Shown: one piece after another, positions 1 through 5,814 of the stretch
Numbering within the stretch: position 1 is the stretch's first letter
Layout: the number at the start of each line of letters is the position of its first letter
Origin: Pseudomonadota bacterium
GTDB lineage: Bacteria > Desulfobacterota > JADFVX01
Direction of reading: 5' to 3'
DNA: 10,900 nucleotides
NCBI GenBank assembly: GCA_015222755.1
Contig: JADFVX010000061.1
Location: 1-10,900, forward strand
Position numbers and translations under genes: made by a program
The notes under the pieces: model-generated
The model's database searches: none
Seen by the model: only the letters and a program-made list of their open reading frames with translations
Told to the model about the DNA's origin: nothing

Positions 1-129
1 GTCAAACTGGAAATAAAAACATCCAGGTGCTGGGATGTAAAAATGTGGGTATTGTCCTATAGCGCTGAGGCGAAAGTGCTGGAGTCGGAAAATCTAAGGG
101 AAGAGATTATTGCTGAATTTAAGCTATGA
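1..129 (+). CDS. WYL-domain transcriptional regulator, C-terminal fragment (5' end outside window)
   Basis: Frame 1 is open from the first base to a TGA at 127-129 and gives 42 residues. The visible tail reads W-D-V-K-M-W-V-L-S-Y followed by SAEAKVLESENLREEI. This matches the C-terminal extension (WCX) of WYL-domain regulators, whose end is typically a W-x-V-x-x-W-V-L-S-x-G-x-x-A-x-V-L-x-P-x-x-L-R-x-x-I pattern. Such proteins usually have an N-terminal winged-helix DNA-binding domain and a WYL ligand-sensing domain; neither is visible here, so the function is inferred from the tail alone. The gene converges on the CopD-like gene, 104 bp away. No poly-T terminator follows it. The assignment to the family is fairly good; target genes and ligand cannot be stated. 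Confidence 0.72.
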   Translation, partial: VKLEIKTSRCWDVKMWVLSYSAEAKVLESENLREEIIAEFKL

Positions 130-151
130 AAATTGCAAGATACCTTACTCG

Positions 152-180
152 GATGCCCCGCCTTGCAGGCAGGGAGCATC
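152..180. repeat. imperfect palindrome between convergent genes (REP-like or hairpin)
   Basis: The left arm GATGCCCCGCCT pairs with the right arm AGGC-A-GGG-A-GCATC around a TGC loop, giving about 12 base pairs with two bulged A residues. It sits between the stops of the WYL gene and the CopD-like gene. Neither strand has a T-tract directly after it, so it is not a textbook rho-independent terminator, although a GC-rich stem here could still limit read-through or protect 3' ends. A second, weaker hairpin (CAAAGT at 210-215 with ACTTTG at 222-227) lies closer to the CopD-like stop. Whether 152-180 is a dispersed REP-type element cannot be judged from one copy. Confidence 0.5.
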
Positions 181-233
181 ACTGCAAGGAGAAAACCATA
201 CACTCAGGGCAAAGTCTATTAACTTTGAGTCAG

Positions 234-725
234 TTAAATCAGGCCGTGGGCAAATATGGCCCCCGAGGTTGCGGCAGAAAGAGAAAGGGTAAGCAGCACC
301 CAGTGCAGCTTGTTCATTATATTAAAGACTCCCTCGATATCCAGCTTCTTACCATCAGCCTCCCCCTGCCTGGCCATGCTGTCCAGCACCCTTTTTATGA
401 TAAGCGGTTCCAGTCCAAAGAGCATAATCACCCAGAAGATCCAGACTATTATCATAAAGAGAAGAAAGCGCCCCTCTTTTGCAAAGACCACCCCTTCAAG
501 ATCCATGAGATAGAACATGATAAATCCACTGACACCGACTATGGCAGTATAGTAACGCGCAAGGGGAGCAAAACGATGCTCAATACGCTGAAAGAGCAGC
601 ACCTTCTGTAAGGCATCTGGCATCTTTACAACCATCGGAAGTATGAGAATGGTTATAAACCCAAGCCCCCCTATCCAGAGGATCGCTGTGAGAAGGTGGA
701 TTATATGCATGGATGCAAAAAGCAT
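234..725 (-). CDS. CopD-like small integral membrane protein, 163 aa
   Basis: This is a polytopic inner-membrane protein with four predicted hydrophobic helices, at about residues 4-30, 58-75, 86-105 and 140-160. The first helix carries the H-x-x-H-L-L-x-A-x-L-W-x-G-G pattern (H7, H10, W17, G19, G20) seen in CopD/copper-resistance-D and related membrane proteins. Further histidines near the membrane are H50, H141 and H160, so binding of heme b or a metal by histidine pairs is possible but unproven. ATG at 725 is supported by AGGCAGGT about 7 bases upstream. It is about half the length of classical CopD and stands alone, with no CopC neighbour, so copper transport should not be assumed. It lies 161 bp downstream of glgP, and a possible promoter in that gap suggests independent transcription. 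Family-level call is moderate; substrate unknown. Confidence 0.6.
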   Translation of the reverse strand: MLFASMHIIHLLTAILWIGGLGFITILILPMVVKMPDALQKVLLFQRIEHRFAPLARYYTAIVGVSGFIMFYLMDLEGVVFAKEGRFLLFMIIVWIFWVIMLFGLEPLIIKRVLDSMARQGEADGKKLDIEGVFNIMNKLHWVLLTLSLSAATSGAIFAHGLI

Positions 726-785
726 TTTTTTACCTGCCTTTAAATTTTTATTCGAGCATCAACAAGGATGCTTCGTGAACCCCTG

Positions 786-815
786 ATGATACACTAAAAA
801 AGGTTCGCCCTTCAA
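786..815 (-). promoter_or_regulatory. candidate sigma70-type promoter for the CopD-like gene
   Basis: On the minus strand TTGAAG (810-815) and TATCAT (786-791) are separated by 18 bp, a reasonable -35/-10 pair. The start would fall near 779, leaving a leader of about 54 bases. That leader contains a small hairpin (GCATC at 756-760 with GATGC at 767-771, loop AACAAG). This is a pattern match only. The 726-886 gap otherwise holds the candidate glgP terminator and no coding sequence that I can support. Confidence 0.28.
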
Positions 816-818
816 CGG

Positions 819-858
819 AAAAAGACAAAGAGACGGCCGCTTGGCACCTAGATCTCTT
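819..858 (-). terminator. weak candidate terminator after glgP
   Basis: Read on the minus strand, AAGAGA (858-853) pairs with TCTCTT (833-828) around a 19-base loop that itself contains a GCC/GGC pairing. It is followed by TGTCTTTTT, ending at 819. It begins about 29 bases after the glgP stop. The stem is short and interrupted and the T-tract is imperfect, so termination efficiency is doubtful. Confidence 0.3.
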
Positions 859-886
859 GACACTCAATAAATATAAAAGGAAAGGT

Positions 887-3373
887 CTAGCTTACGGCAA
901 CAGGCTTGATGTTCCAGATATCATCGGCATACTCTGCAATAGTCCTGTCGCTGGAGAACTTGCCCATATTGGCAACGTTGATTATCGACTTACGCGTCCA
1001 GGCGTCCCTTTCAAGGTATGCAAGACTCACCTCATCCTGACACTTAACATAAGCGGCATAATCGGCAAGAAGCAGGTATTTATCACCATGGTACAAGAGG
1101 GAGTCTCTGATAGGTTTAAAAAGATCGGGTGATGAGTGAGAAAAGAAGCCGTCGGCGATCATATCAATAACCCTCTTCAATTCAGTATTTTTCTCATAAT
1201 ATTCCATAGGGTTGTAGCCGCTATTTTCCAGCTTTTCCACCTCCGGAGCGGTGAGGCCGAAGATGAATATATTATCGTCACCAACCTCCTCGCCTATCTC
1301 TACGTTTGCGCCATCAAGAGTACCTATAGTAAGTGCTCCATTTAAGGCAAACTTCATGTTTCCGGTCCCCGAGGCCTCCGTTCCTGCAGTCGATATCTGC
1401 TCTGAAAGGTCTGTAGCAGGTATTATGATCTCCGCCAGTGACACATTGTAGTTGGACAGAAAGACAACCTTCAGCTTTCCCTCACAGTCGGGATCGAAGT
1501 TGACCACATCGGCCACGCAGTTCATCAGCTTTATTATCAGCTTTGCCATGAAATAGGCCGGTGCCGCCTTTCCGCCTATAAGAACGGTACGGGGCACAAA
1601 ATCGGCCTTGGGGTCATCCTTGATCCGGTTGTACATGGTAATAACATTTAAAACGTTAAGCAGCTGACGCTTGTACTCGTGCATACGCTTTACCTGCGAA
1701 CAGAACATGGAATCAAGATCGACATCTACACCTATGTTGTCGTTTATGTACCTTGACAGAACCGCCTTATTTTTGCGCTTTGCAGTCTGCCATTTCTTCC
1801 TGAATGAGGCATCATCGACAAGAGGCAGAAGCTTTTTTAATTCCGAAAGGTCCGTAACCCACTTGTCACCTATATGCTCCGTAATTAGTGAGGAAAGGGC
1901 CTTATTTGATTTTTTAAGCCATCTTCTCTGCGTAATACCGTTTGTCTTGTTCTGGAATTTTTCAGGCATTACCTGATAAAAATCCTTAAATACCCTTTCC
2001 TTGAGGATCCTGGAATGAAGTTCCGCAACGCCATTGATGGAATGGCTGCCTATGATGGCAAGGTTTGCCATACGCACCATTCGGACAGCCCCTTCTTCGA
2101 TTATAGACATATTGCGCACCCTGCCCGTATCACCGGGGAAACATTTTTGTACCTCTGTGAGAAAACGCTGGTTTATCTCATAGATTATCTGCATATGCCG
2201 CGGGAAGAGTTGCTCCATAAGTTCCACAGGCCACTTCTCCAGGGCCTCAGGCATAACGGTATGATTGGTGTAGGCGATAGTGCCCAGCGTGATCTCCCAC
2301 GCCTTATCCCAGCCTATCCCCTCTTCGTCCATAAGTATCCGCATAAGCTCAGGTATGGCTATCGCCGGATGCGTATCGTTAAGCTGGATAGCTACCTTGC
2401 AGGGAAAGGAGTTGAAGTTATTATGGGTCTTTTTGTAACGCCTTATAATGTCCTGCAGGCTGGCGGAGACAAAGAAATACTGCTGTTTAAGGCGAAGCTC
2501 CTTTCCCTCCCTCACCTGGTCACTGGGATATAGAACACGGGATATGTTCTCTGTTTCGTTCTTATGCTGAACGGCACCGATATAATCACCGCTGTTAAAG
2601 AAGGAAAGATCGAAGGCACGTGTAGACTTGGCAGACCACAGGCGCAGATTATTCACCGTTTCCGTTCCATAACCAGGGATGGGTATATCATGGGCCATCG
2701 CCATAACATCTTCTGTATCGACCCATTCGATGTGCATAACTCCATCTTCATCCCGGTAGTCCTGAAGCCTGCCTTTGAACTTCACCTTGTATAGGTGCTC
2801 AGGTCTTACAAATTCCCATGGGTTGCCGTAGCGCATCCAGTTGTCGGGAGTCTCTACCTGATAACCGTTTATAAGTTTTTGAAAAAAGATGCCATACTCA
2901 TAGCGGATACCATAGCCATAACCAGGAAGTCCCATTGTAGCCATCGAATCAAGGAAGCAGGCAGCCAGTCTGCCCAGACCACCATTCCCGAGTCCTGCAT
3001 CCCACTCCAGGTCTCTGATCTCTTCAAGGGAATAACCCAGATCGTGCAAAGCCTTATGACATTCATCAAGAAGCCCAAGATTGACAAGACTGTTGCCAAG
3101 CGTCCTGCCTATAAGGAACTCAAGGGACAGATAATAAACGCGCTTTGCATCCTGCTCATAGTAGGCCTTCTGTGTCTTCAGCCAGCGCTCTATGAGGTGG
3201 TCCCTTACGACATGGGCTATTGCCATATAGGCGTCAAGCTTTGTAGTTGAATAGCTGTCCTTTGCAAGGGTATACTCAACGTGGGTCATAAAGGCCTTCT
3301 TAAGAGACTCCACATCGGTTTTGCTGAATATGTCCCCGTTGACAGAGGCGGGGGTTTTCTTTTTTGCAGGCAT
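887..3373 (-). CDS. glgP: glycogen/alpha-glucan phosphorylase, 828 aa
   Basis: GlgP removes glucose from the non-reducing ends of glycogen or maltodextrin with phosphate, releasing glucose-1-phosphate in the cytoplasm, with pyridoxal phosphate as cofactor (GT35 family). The protein is full length and colinear with the family. Residues 79-91 hold the YYLSLEFLIGR block and 126-143 the D-A-G-L-G-N-G-G-L-G-R-L-A-A-C-F-L-D-S block near the active site. The H-T-V-M-P-E-A-L-E-K-W segment is at 371-381. EASGTGNMKF at 666-675 contains the Schiff-base lysine K674, followed by NGALTIGTLDGANVEI. The bacterial length and the absence of a long N-terminal regulatory extension suggest it is not phosphorylation-controlled like the animal enzymes. 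ATG at 3373 has GGAG about 9 bases upstream. It is transcribed singly, divergent from the cytochrome gene and away from glgA. MalP-type maltodextrin preference cannot be excluded. Confidence 0.97.
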   Translation of the reverse strand: MPAKKKTPASVNGDIFSKTDVESLKKAFMTHVEYTLAKDSYSTTKLDAYMAIAHVVRDHLIERWLKTQKAYYEQDAKRVYYLSLEFLIGRTLGNSLVNLGLLDECHKALHDLGYSLEEIRDLEWDAGLGNGGLGRLAACFLDSMATMGLPGYGYGIRYEYGIFFQKLINGYQVETPDNWMRYGNPWEFVRPEHLYKVKFKGRLQDYRDEDGVMHIEWVDTEDVMAMAHDIPIPGYGTETVNNLRLWSAKSTRAFDLSFFNSGDYIGAVQHKNETENISRVLYPSDQVREGKELRLKQQYFFVSASLQDIIRRYKKTHNNFNSFPCKVAIQLNDTHPAIAIPELMRILMDEEGIGWDKAWEITLGTIAYTNHTVMPEALEKWPVELMEQLFPRHMQIIYEINQRFLTEVQKCFPGDTGRVRNMSIIEEGAVRMVRMANLAIIGSHSINGVAELHSRILKERVFKDFYQVMPEKFQNKTNGITQRRWLKKSNKALSSLITEHIGDKWVTDLSELKKLLPLVDDASFRKKWQTAKRKNKAVLSRYINDNIGVDVDLDSMFCSQVKRMHEYKRQLLNVLNVITMYNRIKDDPKADFVPRTVLIGGKAAPAYFMAKLIIKLMNCVADVVNFDPDCEGKLKVVFLSNYNVSLAEIIIPATDLSEQISTAGTEASGTGNMKFALNGALTIGTLDGANVEIGEEVGDDNIFIFGLTAPEVEKLENSGYNPMEYYEKNTELKRVIDMIADGFFSHSSPDLFKPIRDSLLYHGDKYLLLADYAAYVKCQDEVSLAYLERDAWTRKSIINVANMGKFSSDRTIAEYADDIWNIKPVAVS

Positions 3374-3411
3374 ATATCATCTCCATTATATAAAATAAGG
3401 CTACAGCAGTA

Positions 3412-3440
3412 ATAATAGACGCAAATAAAGCCTAAGGCAA
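3412..3440 (-). promoter_or_regulatory. candidate glgP promoter
   Basis: On the minus strand TTGCCT (3435-3440) and TATTAT (3412-3417) are spaced by exactly 17 bp. The predicted start, near 3405, gives a leader of roughly 30 bases that still includes the GGAG ribosome site. An alternative TATAAT closer to the gene (top strand 3388-3393) lacks a matching -35 and would leave no room for the ribosome site. Confidence 0.4.
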
Positions 3441-3456
3441 GGGCCTCCGTCAATTT

Positions 3457-3482
3457 TCAAAAAGAAGATTTCTTCTTTTTGA
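3457..3482. promoter_or_regulatory. perfect 12-bp inverted repeat in divergent promoter region, candidate operator
   Basis: TCAAAAAGAAGA (3457-3468), two T bases, then TCTTCTTTTTGA (3471-3482) form an exact inverted repeat. After one T-G mismatch, the pairing continues for three more bases on each side. The right arm covers the position expected for the -35 of the cytochrome promoter, and the repeat lies 17 bp upstream of the candidate glgP -35. No gene on either strand ends here, so a terminator role is unlikely. An operator for a dimeric regulator is the simplest reading, but the regulator is unknown. The A/T-rich arms make a chance or structural origin possible. Confidence 0.45.
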
Positions 3483-3492
3483 GAAAACTTTT

Positions 3493-3501
3493 TGCTATAC
3501 T
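3493..3501 (+). promoter_or_regulatory. extended -10 promoter of the cytochrome gene, possibly leaderless
   Basis: TG-C-TATACT is an extended -10 element. Six bases (3502-3507) separate it from the ATG at 3508, so the normal start site coincides with the A of the start codon. No Shine-Dalgarno sequence precedes the ATG, and no upstream in-frame start exists. No good -35 is seen at 17 bp. TTGAGA at 3479-3484 is only 11 bp away and is not usable as a standard -35. Confidence 0.45.
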
Positions 3502-3507
3502 CACGTT

Positions 3508-4527
3508 ATGTCGAGATTATTGATCGTTTTTATACTTTCCATTGCCTTATTGTCAGCCTGTGTAAAGCCAGGTACTAAGAGCGGGCGAGCTACAAAGGCA
3601 AAACCCATGGTAGCCCGGAAGATCTATGTTGCCTCCCGTGCTGTTGTTGAAAAAAGCCAGCCTGACAGGGTAGTGCTACCCGCACCTCCAGACTGTTCTC
3701 TTTGTCACGGGATATTTGGAAAACGGGTAAGCTATAAATATTATGGGCTGCGTTTTTCTCATAAAAAGCATGCGGACATTGGTACCCGCTGTGTGTTTTG
3801 TCATAGAAAAGCGGCTGAGAGTACCGAGGTAGTAGACTACCTGATGCCGGAGGGGCACGGTTTTGGCAATCATTCTGGAGAAGAGGAATATGTTGATACC
3901 AGTCCATGCAAGGCCTGCCATATCTATTTCTCGGAATTTGGACAAAAGGATAAAAATATAAAGGCCAGATGTAGTACCTGTCATGTGGGATACAATAAAA
4001 AAGAAGGGGCTAAGCACAAGCCCTGGGGGGTTTCATCTACCTTGAAAAATAAGCATAAGGTGCATTTCGACAAGGGTATACCATGCTTGAGATGTCACGT
4101 TGATTTTGACAAACTTGAAGAACCTACAAGGGCCTATACTCCAAAGCGTGATCTTTGTACTGAATGCCATGGAGCTAATGTTCAGGAAAGAAATATCGCT
4201 AAGCTCCTTACGAGAACCCTTCCTGCTACAGGATCAGAACTCTTCATGGACAACTGCGCTGTCTGTCATGGTACCGATGGTAGAGGGAAGTCCAAAATCA
4301 GTAGTTTTTTTGCAGCAGGCCTGACTCCGAGAGACCTCACAGACCTGCCTTATATGTCCAAAAGGAGTGATGATCAGATTTTTGATGTGATCTACTACGG
4401 TGGCCCGGAACTAATGCTTTCAGAGCGTATGCCAGCTTGGGAAGGCCTGCTTAAAGAGGATGAGGTGCGCTTGATTGCAGCTTATGTCCGCAGCCTTTCC
4501 TCATCAAAACCTGCACCGCTAGAGTAA
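3508..4527 (+). CDS. heptaheme c-type cytochrome lipoprotein (class III-like domain plus C-terminal monoheme domain), 339 aa
   Basis: The N-terminus has a short hydrophobic signal (residues 4-17) ending in the lipobox L-S-A-C with acylated C18, so the mature protein should be membrane-anchored on the periplasmic side or outside. Seven CxxCH heme sites are visible: C63, C95, C134, C155, C193, C217 and C250. The first six lie in a region rich in extra histidines (FSHKKH at 83-88, H117, H122, H170, HKVH at 183-186), the pattern of bis-histidine class III/c7-type multiheme cytochromes. The seventh, CAVCHGTDGRGKS, followed by R-M-P-A-W with M308, is a class I cytochrome c domain with His/Met ligation. 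The protein is expected to carry electrons; its partner is unknown. Residues 19-60 form a polar linker. ATG at 3508 is the only in-frame start that includes the signal peptide. The M28 peptidase follows 51 bp later, probably on the same transcript. Confidence 0.9.
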   Translation: MSRLLIVFILSIALLSACVKPGTKSGRATKAKPMVARKIYVASRAVVEKSQPDRVVLPAPPDCSLCHGIFGKRVSYKYYGLRFSHKKHADIGTRCVFCHRKAAESTEVVDYLMPEGHGFGNHSGEEEYVDTSPCKACHIYFSEFGQKDKNIKARCSTCHVGYNKKEGAKHKPWGVSSTLKNKHKVHFDKGIPCLRCHVDFDKLEEPTRAYTPKRDLCTECHGANVQERNIAKLLTRTLPATGSELFMDNCAVCHGTDGRGKSKISSFFAAGLTPRDLTDLPYMSKRSDDQIFDVIYYGGPELMLSERMPAWEGLLKEDEVRLIAAYVRSLSSSKPAPLE

Positions 4528-4578
4528 ACCATACTTCTTTCCACTTTTCTATTCTTAGCTGAAAAACAGGGGCTTCTT

Positions 4579-5430
4579 GTGAAGGACCGAATACTCGAAA
4601 CCATCAGGCACATTGAAGGGCCAAGGGACGGCTGTAATGCTTATAATCGTTTGGAGGAGTGCGGAGATTTCATAGCCGACTGCTTCCGGTCATCAGGTTT
4701 TGTTGTAGAGTATGACCTTCTTGAGTTCAGCGGCAGGCAGTATCGAAATATAATTGCTACTGCTTCAGGTTTGCGTGAAATGGAGGACTGGGTGATGGTC
4801 TGTGCACATTATGATGCCGTACCGGATAGCCCGGGTGCAGATGATAATGCATCTGGTGTTGCTGTTATGCTTGAGCTGGCAAGGCAGCTGGGCCCCCGGA
4901 AGGGACTGCAGCTAGTAGCATTTACTCTTGAAGAACCGCAACAAACAGGAACTACCTTTTTGCTTGGAAGTAAGCACTTTGTAAAGGAGATGAAAAGGCA
5001 GGGGCAGAACTACAGGGCCGTATACAATCTTGAGTCTGTAGGGTATGTAAACAGTGAGCCGGGGAGCCAATCTCTGCCTTTTTTTGTGAAGGCCCCTAAA
5101 ACAGGCGATTTCATCGCAGTTGTAGCTAATGCTAAATCGCACAGCCTTATCGAATACTTTGAAAGGGCGGCTGCCGATTGCACTCCGCATTTGGAAGTGT
5201 TCCCCTACAAGGTTCCCCTAAACGGATACATTTTGCCTGAGAGCAGGTTCAGCGATCATGCCCCTTTCTGGGATGCCGGTTATCCGGCCGTTATGGTCAC
5301 AGATACCGCCATGCTGAGAAATCCTAACTATCACACGACATTTGATAAAATAGAGACTTTGTCCCCAGATTTCATGTCGCAAGTGGCCCAGGCAATGATA
5401 AGAACGGTGTCAGATATCCTGAAAAACTAG
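4579..5430 (+). CDS. M28-family zinc metallopeptidase, 283 aa
   Basis: This is a predicted di-zinc exopeptidase or aminopeptidase. The metal-binding and catalytic pattern of clan MH is visible: H77 in V-C-A-H-Y-D-A, D88 in P-G-A-D-D-N-A-S-G, the Glu pair E118-E119 (general base and ligand) in F-T-L-E-E-P, E152 in N-L-E-S-V-G-Y, and H252 in N-P-N-Y-H-T-T-F-D. Many M28 enzymes have Asp where E152 stands; Glu is common in the subgroup with the SDHAPFWDAGYPAVMVTDTA block, present here at 225-244. No signal peptide or membrane segment is seen, so it should be cytoplasmic, unlike many secreted M28 enzymes. The GTG start at 4579 is preceded by CAGGGG at 8-bp spacing and begins the protein where the family does. 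Substrate is unknown; a functional link to the upstream cytochrome is not evident. Confidence 0.88.
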   Translation: MKDRILETIRHIEGPRDGCNAYNRLEECGDFIADCFRSSGFVVEYDLLEFSGRQYRNIIATASGLREMEDWVMVCAHYDAVPDSPGADDNASGVAVMLELARQLGPRKGLQLVAFTLEEPQQTGTTFLLGSKHFVKEMKRQGQNYRAVYNLESVGYVNSEPGSQSLPFFVKAPKTGDFIAVVANAKSHSLIEYFERAAADCTPHLEVFPYKVPLNGYILPESRFSDHAPFWDAGYPAVMVTDTAMLRNPNYHTTFDKIETLSPDFMSQVAQAMIRTVSDILKN

Positions 5431-5438
5431 TAATCGGA

Positions 5439-5801
5439 TCACATGGCTGTTTTTTCCAGTATTTTGCTGATTGTCTCCTTCAATTCCTTAAGGTCTGCCG
5501 ATTTAACCACATAGGCATCTGATGCCCACGAACTGAAATCCTGCTTATACTGTCCGTAAGCGGTGCAAAGAATAACCGGCATCCCCTTATCTATTTCCTT
5601 TATTTTTTTAAGTGTTTCAATCCCGTCCATCTCAGGCATTTTTATATCCAAGGTTATCAGGTCGGGCTTATTAGCTTCCAGCAGTTCCAGCGCTTCCTTT
5701 CCACTTGAGGCAAGGACTACTTCATATCCTTCATCGCCAAGCTCCTCCTTGTATAAAAAACGTATGTTCTCCTCATCGTCAACAACCAAGATCTTTTTCA
5801 T
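5439..5801 (-). CDS. single-domain response regulator (CheY/Spo0F-like), 120 aa
   Basis: The protein is one receiver domain with no output domain. Acid-pocket residues D8, D9 and E10 (VVDDEEN), phospho-acceptor D52 (TLDIKMPEMDG), switch residue T80 (LCTAYG) and K100 (VVKSADL) are all present, so phosphorylation should work. It probably takes phosphate from the histidine kinase encoded just upstream and acts by protein-protein contact or in a relay. An upstream in-frame ATG at 5828 would add nine residues and overlap the kinase stop. The start at 5801 is preferred because a strong AGGAGGTG lies at the right distance and MKKILVVDDE is the usual receiver N-terminus. The gene ends 8 bp from the convergent M28 stop, with no visible terminator between them. 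Confidence 0.93.
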   Translation of the reverse strand: MKKILVVDDEENIRFLYKEELGDEGYEVVLASSGKEALELLEANKPDLITLDIKMPEMDGIETLKKIKEIDKGMPVILCTAYGQYKQDFSSWASDAYVVKSADLKELKETISKILEKTAM

Positions 5802-5804
5802 CTC

Positions 5805-5812
5805 CACCTCCT
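5805..5812 (-). promoter_or_regulatory. ribosome binding site fixing the response-regulator start
   Basis: AGGAGGTG on the minus strand is nearly a full match to the anti-Shine-Dalgarno. Its AGGAGG core ends 5 bases before the ATG at 5801. It lies inside the 13-bp gap after the kinase stop, which indicates strong independent initiation of the regulator relative to the kinase. Confidence 0.8.
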
Positions 5813-5814
5813 GT

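Noticed and set aside
202..230. Hairpin CAAAGT/ACTTTG as a terminator for the CopD-like gene
   Set aside because: It has a six-bp A/T-rich stem and no T-tract after it on the minus strand.
126..611. 161-residue plus-strand reading frame opposite the CopD-like gene
   Set aside because: It is antisense to a protein with clear membrane helices. Its own product is rich in His, Lys and Pro without domain character, and its start overlaps the WYL stop.
2015..2533. 172-residue plus-strand frame inside glgP
   Set aside because: It lies wholly antisense to conserved parts of glycogen phosphorylase and has no recognisable domain or ribosome site.
3457..3482. Inverted repeat read as a rho-independent terminator
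   Set aside because: No gene on either strand ends nearby and the stem is A/T-rich with no separate T-tract; a regulatory site is more likely.
3479..3501. TTGAGA as -35 box for the cytochrome promoter
   Set aside because: The spacer to TATACT is only 11 bp, too short for sigma70; the extended -10 explains the promoter better.
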